Assembly (NCBI RefSeq): GCF_025152745.1
Contig: NZ_CP104040.1
Coordinates: 4,307,501-4,371,500, forward strand
DNA: 64,000 nucleotides
Direction: 5' to 3'
DNA from: Rhizobium sp. WSM4643
GTDB taxonomy: Bacteria > Pseudomonadota > Alphaproteobacteria > Rhizobiales > Rhizobiaceae
Shown: in pieces, positions 54,801 through 63,500 of the stretch
Layout of the letters: every line of letters starts with the position of its first letter
How positions within the stretch are numbered: the stretch's first letter is position 1
The notes under the pieces: model-generated
Database searches by the model: none
Told to the model about the DNA's origin: nothing
What the model saw: the letters and a program-made list of their open reading frames with translations, nothing else
Made by a program: the position numbers and the translations under genes

Positions 54801-55308
54801 CCCAGGAAGCCTTCAGCATGACGGGATAACCGATCCCTTCCGCCATCTTCGCCACTTCCGCCATGTCCTCCGGCAGAGGCCCGGTGGCCGGCACCACAGG
54901 AACGCCGACCGAGATTGCCAGGTTGCGCGCTGCGACCTTGTTGCCGAGCTGGCGCATCGTATCAGCCCTTGGGCCGATGAAGATGATACCGGCCTTGTTG
55001 CAGGCATCGACGAATTCGGGGCTTTCCGACAGCAGGCCATAGCCGGGATGAATGGCATCGGCGCCGGAGAGTTTCGCAACGCGGATCACCTCCTCGATCG
55101 ACAGATAGCTCTCGATCGGACCCATGTCCTTGGAAAGATGCGGGCCGCGGCCGACCTGGTAGCTCTCGTCCGCCTTGAAGCGGTGCAGCGCCAGCTTGTC
55201 CTCTTCCGCCCAGATTGCCACCGTTTTTATTCCAAGTTCGTTGGCCGCACGGAACACGCGAATGGCAATTTCAGAGCGATTGGCAACGAGAATCTTGGAA
55301 ATGGGCAA
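51844..55308 (-). CDS. pyc: Pyruvate carboxylase
   Basis: The 1154-residue enzyme has the full single-chain order: biotin carboxylase (ISKILVANRSEIAIRVFRAANELG at the start, ATP-grasp GGGGRGMRAI), carboxyltransferase TIM barrel (RDGHQSLLATRMRTYDIARIAG) and a C-terminal biotinyl domain with biotin lysine in EAMKMETA. It makes oxaloacetate from pyruvate, bicarbonate and ATP, needed for gluconeogenesis and TCA refill in rhizobia on sugars. It lies next to expR, as in Sinorhizobium meliloti. Confidence 0.97.
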   Translation of the reverse strand: MPISKILVANRSEIAIRVFRAANELGIKTVAIWAEEDKLALHRFKADESYQVGRGPHLSKDMGPIESYLSIEEVIRVAKLSGADAIHPGYGLLSESPEFVDACNKAGIIFIGPRADTMRQLGNKVAARNLAISVGVPVVPATGPLPEDMAEVAKMAEGIGYPVMLKASWGGGGRGMRAIRDPKDLAREVTEAKREAMAAFGKDEVYLEKLVERARHVESQVLGDTHGNVVHLFERDCSIQRRNQKVVERAPAPYLSEAQRQELAAYSLKIAAATNYIGAGTVEYLMDADTGKFYFIEVNPRIQVEHTVTEVVTGIDIVKAQIHILDGFAIGTPESGVPRQEDIRLNGHALQCRITTEDPEHNFIPDYGRITAYRSASGFGIRLDGGTSYSGAIITRFYDPLLVKVTAWAPNPSEAIARMDRALREFRIRGVATNLTFLEAIIGHPKFRDNSYTTRFIDTTPELFQQVKRQDRATKLLTYLADVTVNGHPEAKDRPRPLENAAEPVVPYANGNTVKDGTKQLLDTLGPKKFGEWMRNEKRVLLTDTTMRDGHQSLLATRMRTYDIARIAGTYAHALPNLLSLECWGGATFDVSMRFLTEDPWERLALIREGAPNLLLQMLLRGANGVGYTNYPDNVVKYFVRQAARGGIDLFRVFDCLNWVENMRVSMDAIAEENKLCEAAICYTGDILNSARPKYDLKYYTNLAVELEKAGAHIIALKDMAGLLKPAAAKVLFKALREATSLPIHFHTHDTSGIAAATVLAAVDAGVDAVDAAMDALSGNTSQPCLGSIVEALRGTERDPGLDPQWIRRVSFYWEAARNQYAAFESDLKGPASEVYLHEMPGGQFTNLKEQARSLGLETRWHQVAQAYADANQMFGDIVKVTPSSKVVGDMALMMVSQDLTVADVVSPDKEVSLPESVVSMLKGDLGQPPSGWPEALQKKALKGDKPYTVRPGSLLKEADLDAERKVIETKLEREISDFEFASYLMYPKVFTDFALASDTYGPVSVLPTPAYFYGLKDGEELFADIERGKTLVIVNQAMSATDSQGMVTIFFELNGQPRRIKVPDRAHGATGTAVRRKAEPGNAVHVGAPMPGVISRVFVSPGQAVNAGDVLVSIEAMKMETALHAEKDGTISEVLVRAGDQIDAKDLLVVYAG

Positions 55309-55428
55309 AACGGTCTCCTCGGACGTTCAGACGCGGGCATGCTGCACCCGCGAAGGAAATTCTTAACTTCTTGTCACAGAAAGTTCAATTTATCTTGCGA
55401 CTGCGAAATGCAATTTTTCGACATTCTG

Positions 55429-55474
55429 GAGCAACTCCAGAAAAAGTGCGAAGCGGTTTTCCGTCCGGAGTTGC
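55429..55474 (-). repeat. Dispersed palindromic repeat (second type)
   Basis: GGAGCAACTCCAGAAAAAGTG, then CGAAGCGGTTTTCCGTCCGGAGTTGC, is the second type of REP-like element seen at 12733-12775. It lies between pyc and expR, next to the expR terminator. Confidence 0.78.
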
Positions 55475-55480
55475 ATCAAA

Positions 55481-55526
55481 ATAAAAACCAGAGCAATTCC
55501 GCTTCGATGAGAGGCGGAATTGCTCT
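55481..55526 (-). terminator. Terminator of expR
   Basis: A 13-bp perfect stem AGAGCAATTCCGC / GCGGAATTGCTCT with an 11-base loop is followed on the minus strand by GGTTTTTATTTT. It overlaps the expR stop and probably also derives from the adjacent repeat family. Confidence 0.83.
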
Positions 55527-56280
55527 AACTTATCAGTCCATGACGGAAGGCAATCGCCACCGCCTGCTGCCTGTTTTTCGCCTTCAGCTTGTTCTGCAGG
55601 CCGTTCATATACCAGTCGACCGTGTGGTTTGAGATCTTCAGCACCTTGCTGATCTCCATCGACGTCATGCCTTCGGCGAGATAATGCAGGATTTCCATCT
55701 CGCGCCGCGTCAGCGGCGTATCGGCCGGCAACACGGTTTCCAGCGCCGGCGCCTCGCCTTTCAGATCGAGCAGCCGCCAGAAGGCTTTGCGCGCCACCGC
55801 CTCCAACAGTGCGATCTCCACCGGCGACAACTCGATCGGCTTGCCGGCGAGACTGAGGCTGGCGAGAATGCCGTTACGTCCGTGGATCGGAAAGATGTAG
55901 CCATCCTCCATTCCATGCCCGAAGGCATCGACCATCATCTGCTCCATGCGGCGCTGATGCGCATCCTTGTGGAAGGCCGCCATTGCCTCCCGCCAGCGGT
56001 AAGGCCGCTGCGCATGAGCGAGATAGCGCACCATCGGATCAATCAGAGCATATTTTTTCGCAGTGTATATTTGCGGCCATTGTTCCGGCCAGCGGCCGGC
56101 AAGCGCCGCAGCCCAGGGCTCTGGGTTCTGCTGCACCGGGTTCCGCGGCGCATGGCGCAGCAGACCGTAATATTCGAAGCCGCAACCGTGGAGGATCTGC
56201 TCCAGTTCGGTGACGACAGCTTCAGGATTTGAGCATTCTTCCAGAATTACAAGCAATTGAATTAACAAATTAATATTCAC
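55525..56280 (-). CDS. expR: LuxR-family quorum-sensing regulator (ExpR)
   Basis: The 251-residue protein begins MNINLLIQLLVILEECSNPE and has an N-terminal acyl-homoserine-lactone-binding domain (with W, Y, D residues of the family: YGLLRHA, WPQIYTAKKYALIDPMVRYLAHAQRPYRW, FPIHGRNGILASLSLAG) and a C-terminal LuxR helix-turn-helix (LTRREMEILHYLAEGMTSMEISKVLKISNHTVDWYMNGLQNKLKAKNRQQAVAIAF). It is an ExpR-type LuxR solo; no luxI is seen. In Sinorhizobium meliloti, ExpR beside pyc controls exopolysaccharide and motility genes with AHL. It is divergent from the cyclic glucan exporter. Confidence 0.88.
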   Translation of the reverse strand: MNINLLIQLLVILEECSNPEAVVTELEQILHGCGFEYYGLLRHAPRNPVQQNPEPWAAALAGRWPEQWPQIYTAKKYALIDPMVRYLAHAQRPYRWREAMAAFHKDAHQRRMEQMMVDAFGHGMEDGYIFPIHGRNGILASLSLAGKPIELSPVEIALLEAVARKAFWRLLDLKGEAPALETVLPADTPLTRREMEILHYLAEGMTSMEISKVLKISNHTVDWYMNGLQNKLKAKNRQQAVAIAFRHGLIS

Positions 56281-56598
56281 AAAAATGCCCCTTGCCCGGA
56301 CCTGATGCCCGCCTGAGGCCGTCGGCGGCTGGTCAAACTGGTCGCGAAACGGTCTTCAATAAATGCAGTCTGTAATTTAATGCTGTGCTAAATATTGAAT
56401 AAAATGCAAGTGCAAATTGCTGCGAGATATAGCCGGATGGCAATTTCGACGCCACGGCCATCCCGTCGCGTCCTGCGACAGTACCATCGTGTCAGTCATC
56501 ACATCGACTGAACCCCGAATACTCCGTTAATCGCCCGTTCAGGTAGCCTTTTGTAGCATCGCATCATCCCGTTTTCGCAGATGCACAAGAGGTTCGAC
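56281..56598. other. Divergent expR-ndvA control region
   Basis: The 318 bases between the divergent starts are AT-rich around 56340-56420. No gene and no clear inverted lux-type box were found. It should hold both promoters and possibly an ExpR site. The SD of ndvA (AAGAGG) lies at the right end. Confidence 0.55.
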
Positions 56599-58362
56599 GT
56601 GACGCTATTTAAGGTCTATGCAAGGGCTCTGCGCTATCTTGGCGTCTACAAGCTGCGCGTATCCCTGGTCGTTGTCGCAAACATTGTTCTTGCGACGATT
56701 ACCATCGCGGAGCCGATCCTGTTCGGTCGCATTATCGATGCGATTTCGGGCAAGGGCGAGGTCAAGCCCATCCTCTTCATGTGGGCGACTTTCGCCGTCT
56801 TCAACACCATTGCCTTCGTCCTGGTGGCCCGCGAGGCCGACCGGCTGGCCCATGGCCGGCGGGCGACGCTGTTGACGGAAGCCTTCGGCCGCATCATTTC
56901 CATGCCGCTTGGCTGGCACCATCAGCGCGGTACCTCCAACGCGCTGCATACATTGCTGCGCGCCTGCGAAACGCTGTTCGGCCTCTGGCTGGAATTCATG
57001 CGCAACCACCTGTCGACGGTCATCGCGCTTGCCCTTCTGGTGCCGACAGCGATGTCGATGGACCTGCGCCTTTCCGCCGTGCTTATGGTGCTCGCCATTG
57101 CCTACTGGCTGATCGGCCGCGTCGTCATGAGCCGCACCAAGGACGGCCAGGCTTCGGTCGAGAACCATTATCACACCGTCTTCTCGCATGTCAGCGACTC
57201 GATCAGCAACGTTTCGGTCCTGCACAGCTACAACCGCATCGAAGCCGAAACCCGAGCGCTGAAATCCTTCGCCGACCGTCTGCTCGAAGCTCAGTATCCG
57301 GTGCTCGACTGGTGGGCGATCGCCAGCGCACTGAACCGCATGGCGTCGACCATCGCGATGATGGTGGTCCTGATCATCGGCACCATGCTCGTCCAGGCCG
57401 GCCAGCTGCGTGTTGGCGACGTCATCGCCTTCATCGGCTTTGCCAACCTGTTGATCGGCCGTCTCGACTTGATGCGCCAGTTCGCGACGCAGATTTTCGA
57501 GGCCCGCTCCAAGCTCGAGGACTTCTATACGCTTGAAGACTCGGTGCGTGAACGTGAAGAGCCAGCCGGCAACGGCGAGATCAAGGACGTCAAGGGCGCG
57601 ATCGAATTCCGCGACGTCTCCTTCGGCTTCGGCAACAGCTCACAGGGCCTGCACAATGTTTCTTTCTCGGTGAAGGCAGGCCAGACGGTCGCGATCGTCG
57701 GCCCGACCGGCGCCGGCAAGACGACGCTCGTTAACCTGCTGCAGCGTGTCTACGATGCCCAGGGCGGCAAGATCCTCGTCGACGGCACCGATATCACCAA
57801 GGTGACCCGCAAGTCGCTGCGTCGCCACATCGCTACCGTCTTCCAGGATGCGGGCCTGTTGAACCGTTCGATCAGCGACAATATCCGCCTTGGCCGCGAA
57901 GGCGCCAGTGAAGAGGAAATGCGCCGTGCAGCCGAAGCCGCCGCCGCTGCCGACTTCATCGAAACCCGCGAGGATCGCTACGATACGCATGTCGGTGAAC
58001 GAGGCAACAAGCTCTCCGGCGGCGAGCGCCAGCGCATCGCGATTGCCCGCGCCATCCTCAAGGACGCACCGATCCTGGTGCTCGACGAGGCGACCTCGGC
58101 GCTCGACGTCGAGACCGAGGCCCGCGTCAAGGCCGCGATCGACAATCTGCGTGAGAATCGCACCACCTTCATCATCGCCCACCGCCTGTCGACGGTCCGC
58201 GAAGCCGATATGGTGCTCTTCCTGGATGACGGCCGTGTCGTCGAACAGGGCAGCTTCGACGAGCTCAGCCACAGCAATGGCCGCTTCGCCGCCCTGCTGC
58301 GCGCCAGCGGCATCCTGACGGATGAAGAGGTCCGCAAGGCCCACACCACCGAAGCTGCCTGA
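56599..58362 (+). CDS. ndvA: Cyclic beta-1,2-glucan ABC exporter NdvA
   Basis: The 587-residue half-transporter has six membrane helices (from VSLVVVANIVLATITIAEPILFGRIIDAI) and an ABC domain with Walker A GPTGAGKTT, signature LSGGERQRIAIARAIL, Walker B LVLDEATSALD and H-loop IIAHRLST. NdvA/ChvA exports cyclic glucan to the periplasm and is required for nodulation and osmoadaptation. GTG at 56599 is chosen: AAGAGG lies 6 bases upstream and the N-terminus MTLFKVYARALRYLG matches the family. An ATG at 56581 is less likely. A strong terminator follows. Confidence 0.95.
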   Translation: MTLFKVYARALRYLGVYKLRVSLVVVANIVLATITIAEPILFGRIIDAISGKGEVKPILFMWATFAVFNTIAFVLVAREADRLAHGRRATLLTEAFGRIISMPLGWHHQRGTSNALHTLLRACETLFGLWLEFMRNHLSTVIALALLVPTAMSMDLRLSAVLMVLAIAYWLIGRVVMSRTKDGQASVENHYHTVFSHVSDSISNVSVLHSYNRIEAETRALKSFADRLLEAQYPVLDWWAIASALNRMASTIAMMVVLIIGTMLVQAGQLRVGDVIAFIGFANLLIGRLDLMRQFATQIFEARSKLEDFYTLEDSVREREEPAGNGEIKDVKGAIEFRDVSFGFGNSSQGLHNVSFSVKAGQTVAIVGPTGAGKTTLVNLLQRVYDAQGGKILVDGTDITKVTRKSLRRHIATVFQDAGLLNRSISDNIRLGREGASEEEMRRAAEAAAAADFIETREDRYDTHVGERGNKLSGGERQRIAIARAILKDAPILVLDEATSALDVETEARVKAAIDNLRENRTTFIIAHRLSTVREADMVLFLDDGRVVEQGSFDELSHSNGRFAALLRASGILTDEEVRKAHTTEAA

Positions 58363-58381
58363 TCGTTCGGGTTTCAAGATA

Positions 58382-58414
58382 AAGGCCGGAAGGTAGCTCC
58401 TTCCGGCCTTTTTT
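58382..58414 (+). terminator. Intrinsic terminator of ndvA
   Basis: A 12-bp perfect stem AAGGCCGGAAGG / CCTTCCGGCCTT with a TAGCT loop runs into a T-tract at 58409-58414. It lies 20 bp after the ndvA stop. Confidence 0.93.
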
Positions 58415-58520
58415 GTTTGCCTGGGTTAGGCGGCTGCATCGAACTGCATTTAAGATGCCACGCCTTAAGACTTTGCTTTCTCCCAATACCGCTGTGGACG
58501 ATATGCATTGGCAGTGTGCC

Positions 58521-58712
58521 GTGTGGCCACCCCCCTCTGCCCTGCCGGGCATCTCCCCCACAAGGAGGGAGATCGGCTGGGCGCGATGGTTTCCCCAACC
58601 ACTGACCAACTGATGTTCCGCACCGTAGTAGAGAGAGATTGAGGGCCAACCACTGGCCAATCTCCCCACCTGTGGGGGAGATGCCCGGCAGGGCAGAGGG
58701 GGGTGCCACACG
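58521..58712. repeat. Rhizobial inverted-repeat intergenic element (second)
   Basis: Arms of about 41 bp at 58521-58562 (containing CCCTCTGCCCTGCCGGGCAT) and 58671-58712 (its complement, one base different) flank about 108 bp. The arms contain GTGTGGC and TCTCCCCCACA. There is no transposase. It resembles the element at 49290-49450 in layout but not in arm sequence. It lies between the ndvA terminator and the VOC gene. Confidence 0.8.
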
Positions 58713-58804
58713 CCGTCACGTCGCCATTTCAAGCCAAACCCCAATTGACCACCGTGCCCATGTTCCTACCTTCCGCCCTTTCACCAAGCATCGGGAGAAA
58801 ACCC

Positions 58805-59151
58805 ATGAAGGTCCTGCGCATCGTCGCCAATAGGCATCGGATATCACGCCGGCCCGGCGCTTCTATCAGGATATCCTCGGTCTTGACGTCATCATGGATC
58901 ACGGCTGGATCGCGACCTTCGGTGCCGCAAGGCCGATGAACGTCCAGCTGAGCATCGCCAGCGAAGGCGGCTCCGGGACGCCGGTTCCTGATCTTTCGAT
59001 CGAGGTTGATGATCTCGATACGGCTTTCGAAGCGATGTCGGCTGCCGGTTTTCCGATCGAGTACGGCCCGGCCGACGAGCCTTGGGGCGTCAGGCGCTTT
59101 TATGTCCGCGATCCCTTCGGCAAGCTGGTGAACATCCTCATTCACAATTGA
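58805..59151 (+). pseudogene. Frameshifted VOC/glyoxalase-family protein
   Basis: The 5' end reads MKVLRIVAN in one frame and the rest reads SDITPARRFYQDILGLDVIM, then ATFGAARPMNVQLSIASEGG, and ends IEYGPADEPWGVRRFYVRDPFGKLVNILIHN in another. The pieces together give a complete VOC (glyoxalase-like) protein of about 115 residues, so one base is missing near 58832. The downstream frame alone would start at 58894, lacking the first beta strand. Either the gene is inactivated or there is a sequencing error; both need one read to tell. Confidence 0.75.
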
Positions 59152-59200
59152 GCCGGCGGCCATCGGTCGCCGGCTCCTCCATGTCGGGCAAATCCGGGCC

Positions 59201-60433
59201 CTATTTCCGATCGTTCCGGCGATAGGCATTTGCCGTCCCGCCGATGCGGACGGGAACGGGGATGGTATCGGCGACAAGTTTCCCCTTGACCTTTCCCTGC
59301 TGGCGCTTGCGCTCGAGATAATAGGCATAGGCGAATTGTGTCGCGACTCCAGCGATTACGAAGAGCGGGCCGACCAGTTGGTCCTTGTTGGTGATGTAGA
59401 GCACCACCTGGCCGATCATGGCGAGGATCGTGCCGGCAACGAAAATGTTCAGCGAGTGGCGGCCGAGGATCGTCAGCGGATGGTCCGCAGGACGGCGCAG
59501 GATACGCGAGAGTGCCGGGATGCTGATAACGAGATAAGTCAGCGCCAGCACATGTAGCAGCCGCGGCAGCGACAGGAAGGTCTTGTCGAAACCGGTGATG
59601 ACGGGCGGCAGGCCAAGGGCTGCCAGCGAGTTGCCGAAAATCCAGAGATGGCCGGTCACCCAGATGAAGGACGAGATGACGTAACCGGCAGCGGTCGCCA
59701 GCAGCAACGGATGCTGCGGGATCGAGCCGCCGCGCTTGATATGCAGCATCGAGACGATGCCGATCGAAAACAAGAACTGCCAGGAGAGCGGATTGAGGAA
59801 CCAGTAGCCCTCGATCAGCATGTTGTGCGGCGCCACCTCGTAGATGCCCGCAAGCAGCCAGACCGTGCCCGAGACGCCGAGCGCCAGCCATGGGCTGCGC
59901 GCATTCAAGAGCAGGATGATCGGCACAATCAGCATCAGCGCCCCGTACATCGGCAGGATATTGTTGTAGCCGATCTGGTGGCCGAGCAGGAGCAGCGCCG
60001 GAATGCCTTCCTTCAGGTTCATCAGAACCGCCAGAATATTGATTTCGACCAGCAACCCCGGCCGATGGAACAGCCAGGCACCGCAGATGAAGAGCGCCAG
60101 CGTCATGAAGGTGGTGATCATGTGGGCGAGATAGAGCGTGAAGGCGCGCTTTGCCGCCTTGATCGCCACCGTGAGCCGGTTGCCCGGCTGGAAGCGGCCC
60201 CCATAGGCAAGGCCGACGGCAATGCCCGAAATCAGCACGAAGGCTTCGGCGGCATCGGAGAAGCCGAAATTCTTCGTCGTCGCATATTCGAAGATCTGTC
60301 CGGGAACATGATTGATGAAGATCATGATCAGCGCCACGCCGCGCAAGACGTCGAGCCTTGTGTCACGCACCGGCGCAGCTGCGGATAGGGAACTGCGCCC
60401 CGTGACGATGGCTTCGGTCGGCGTGCTTGCCAT
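59201..60433 (-). CDS. opgC: OpgC-family glucan succinyltransferase
   Basis: The 410-residue membrane protein has about ten hydrophobic spans and the OpgC family N-terminus RDTRLDVLRGVALIMIFINHVPGQIFEYATTKNFGFSDAAEAFVLISG. OpgC adds succinyl groups to periplasmic glucans, giving them negative charge. In rhizobia it decorates cyclic beta-1,2-glucan. It lies between ndvA and ndvB on the minus strand, 100 bp after the ndvB stop, with a strong hairpin in that gap. Confidence 0.9.
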   Translation of the reverse strand: MASTPTEAIVTGRSSLSAAAPVRDTRLDVLRGVALIMIFINHVPGQIFEYATTKNFGFSDAAEAFVLISGIAVGLAYGGRFQPGNRLTVAIKAAKRAFTLYLAHMITTFMTLALFICGAWLFHRPGLLVEINILAVLMNLKEGIPALLLLGHQIGYNNILPMYGALMLIVPIILLLNARSPWLALGVSGTVWLLAGIYEVAPHNMLIEGYWFLNPLSWQFLFSIGIVSMLHIKRGGSIPQHPLLLATAAGYVISSFIWVTGHLWIFGNSLAALGLPPVITGFDKTFLSLPRLLHVLALTYLVISIPALSRILRRPADHPLTILGRHSLNIFVAGTILAMIGQVVLYITNKDQLVGPLFVIAGVATQFAYAYYLERKRQQGKVKGKLVADTIPVPVRIGGTANAYRRNDRK

Positions 60434-60468
60434 GGGTCTCTCCTTATTATCCGATTTGCAAACGCGAC

Positions 60469-60498
60469 GACGGCCAAAAGGGTTCCCTTTTGGCCGTC
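60469..60498. terminator. Long hairpin between ndvB and opgC
   Basis: A 14-bp perfect stem GACGGCCAAAAGGG / CCCTTTTGGCCGTC with a two-base TT turn lies between two same-strand genes. No T-tract follows on the minus strand, so it may reduce rather than end transcription into opgC or stabilise the ndvB 3' end. Confidence 0.6.
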
Positions 60499-60533
60499 GC
60501 GAATCGCCGTGTTTTTCAGCGTGGAGAACGCTG

Positions 60534-63500
60534 TTATCCGAGCGGATATCCCTCTTCGGGATCGGTGACTTCGCAGCCGTTTATCGACAGAGTGTAGCCG
60601 CTGTCATTGGACGCTTTTGAGACCGAAATGCGGTATTTGCCGCCGCCTTGCTCCACCTCTGCCGCAAAACCGTCCCATTCCGAAGGGAGCGACGGGCGCA
60701 CGTAGAGCCGGCCGTCTTTCAGCCGGATACCGAGGATGCCCTCGACGGCGGCGCGGTAGAGCCAGCCGGCTGACCCGGTATACCAGGTCCAGCCGCCGCG
60801 CGACGTATAAGGCTCGTTTCCGTAGACGTCGGCCGCCACGACATAGGGTTCGACGCGGTATTGCTCCGCTGAAGCCTTGTCGAGCGCGTGGGTGATCGGG
60901 TTGAGGATCTGGAAGCAGCGGAAGGCATCGTCGCCCCGCTTCAGCTCCGCCAGCGCCATCACGACCCAGGTCGCTGCATGGGTATATTGCCCGCCGTTTT
61001 CGCGCACACCCGGCGGATAGGCCTTGATATAGCCGGGATCCCTGGCGGAATTGACGAAAGGCGGCGTGAACAGCCGGATGATGCGGGCATCCTCGTCGAC
61101 CAGCTGATCGAGCACCGCATCCATCGCCGTGACGGCGCGGGCCGGATCGCCCTCGCCGGACAGCACGCTCCAGGACTGCGCGATCGAATCGATCCGGCAT
61201 TCGGGGCTTTCCCTGGAGCCGAGCAGCGCACCGTCGTCGAACGTGCCGCGGCGATAGTAGCCGCCATCCCAGGCCGCAGTTTCCAGCGCCTTCTTCAGTT
61301 CGGTGAGATGCGCCGACCAGCGCTCTGCACGGGCCGTGTCGCCGCGCTGCTCGGCATAGGGAACGAAGGAGCGCAATGCCCCCGCCAGGAACCAGCCGAG
61401 CCAAACGCTGGTGCCGCGGCCGCCGATGCCGACGCGGTTCATGCCATCGTTCCAGTCGCCGCCAAGAAATAGCGGCAGGCCGTTAGCCCCCTTGCGAGCG
61501 ATGGCGAGATCGAGCGCCAACGCCGCGTGTTCGTAGACGCTTGCCTTGTCCTCGGAAATCTCCGGCTTGTAGAACGAGTCGTGCTGGCCTTCGAGCAGTG
61601 CCGGCCCTTCCAGGAAGGCGATCTCCTCGTCGAGGACGTTTTTGTCGCCGGTGACGTTGCAATAGTGATGGATCGCGTAAGCGAGCCAGACGACGTCGTC
61701 CGAAATCAGCGTGCGCACGCCCGCACCCGTTCCCGGCAGCCACCAATGTTGCACGTCGCCTTCGCGGAACTGGCGCGAAGCGGCATTCAGGATCTGCCGG
61801 CGGGCAAGCGAGGGTTCGTGCAGCACGAAGGCCAGCGTGTCCTGCAGCTGATCGCGGAAGCCGAAGGCGCCGCTTGCCTGGTAGAAGGCGGTGCGGGCCA
61901 TGATGCGGCAGCCGAGACTCTGATAAGGCAGCCAGGTATTGACGAGATTGTTCATCCCGCGATCTGGCGTCGATATCTGCAGCCTGCCGGTGAAATCCCG
62001 CCAGAAGGAGCGGTTCGCCTCGACGGCATCGTCGAACGAAGCCTTGCGAATATCGGCGATGACAGTGCGCGCTTCTTCTTCCGTCGGCGTATCGCCGAGG
62101 AAGAAGGTGAAGTCGCGCTCCTCGCCGGCGCCAAGTTCGATGTCGATCGCAAGCGCCGCGGCCGGATCACCATCGAGCTCGGTCGCGCCGGAAAGCGCGG
62201 CGGCCGAGATGACGGACTGCGGCGCCTGGATCGTTCCCGCCTTGCCGATGAATTCGCGCCGGCTTGCCGAGAAGCTCGAAAGCGTCTCGCTCGCCGCGAA
62301 GAAGGCGGTGCGGTTGGAAAAATCGATGCTGTAGGGATTGGTGGCAAACAGCGCCCCCGTCTCCTCGTCATGCTGCGACAGGATGAAGGGCACCGTGCGC
62401 GCCGGATTGCTGCCGAGGATCCATTCGACATAGCCGTAGAGACGCAGCCTGCGGCTGGCCGAACCGGTATTGCGCAGGCGCAGGCGCTGCAGTTTCACCG
62501 GCTTTTCGCGATCGACCGTCTGCGCCAGCTCGAGTGCGATCTCGTGCTGAACGCTGGCAAAGACGGAATAGCCGAGCCCGTGGCGGGCTTCGAAACGGAT
62601 GTCAGGCCGGCGGGAAAGCGCTGCGAACGGCGTCATGACGGCGCCGCTGTCCAGATCGGTGAGATAGAACGCCTCGCCCGAACGGTTGACCACGGCATCG
62701 TTCGACCAGGAGGTCAGTTGATAGTCGCGCGAATTGACGCTCCAGGTGAATCCGGCGCCCTCGGCCGACACGTGGAAGCCGAAGCTGTCGTTGGAAATGA
62801 CATTGATCCAGGGCTGCGGCGTCGCATGACCTCCGGGCAGGCGAACGACATACTCACGCCCATCTCGGGCAAAGCCGCCGATGCCGTTCCAGAAGTCGAG
62901 ATCGCCTTCCTCCTCGATGACGACGGCGGGCACGACAGGCGCTGGCACTGGGGCAACACGCTTGACGGGGGGCTTGTTGCGCTCGGCCCGTTCGATCTCC
63001 TGCAGTTCCTCCTTGGAGGGTGCAAACAGCGCCACGGCGCGGTTGATCTGGTCGACCACCTTGCCGTTCTTGGTATGCAGCGTGACACGCGAAGCCGCGA
63101 TCAGCGCGTGATAGGTGCTCTCCTCCATCAGGTCCTTGCGAACCGCAAAGATATGCTGGCGCAATCCGTCGGCCTGGCCGATGCGACGGACGTTCTCGCA
63201 CATGGCGTCGAGTGCATGCTGCATGTCCTGCGCATAGGAGGAGGCGCGTTCGTTCATGATGACGAGATCGGCGGTGACGCCGCGCGACCGCAGATATTCC
63301 TGCGCCAGCAGCGCCTCGCGGGCGATCTCGAGATCCATGTCGTCGTTGATGCGCAGCGTGAAGATCGGGAAGTCGCCGGAGATTGCCAGCGGCCACAGCG
63401 CCGATTGCGACTGCAAGCCGGCCTCGACGGTCGCCTCGTCCTTGCGCAGTTGCATATCGGGATAGACGAGATAGCGTCCGAGATGCTGGAAGGCCGCCGC

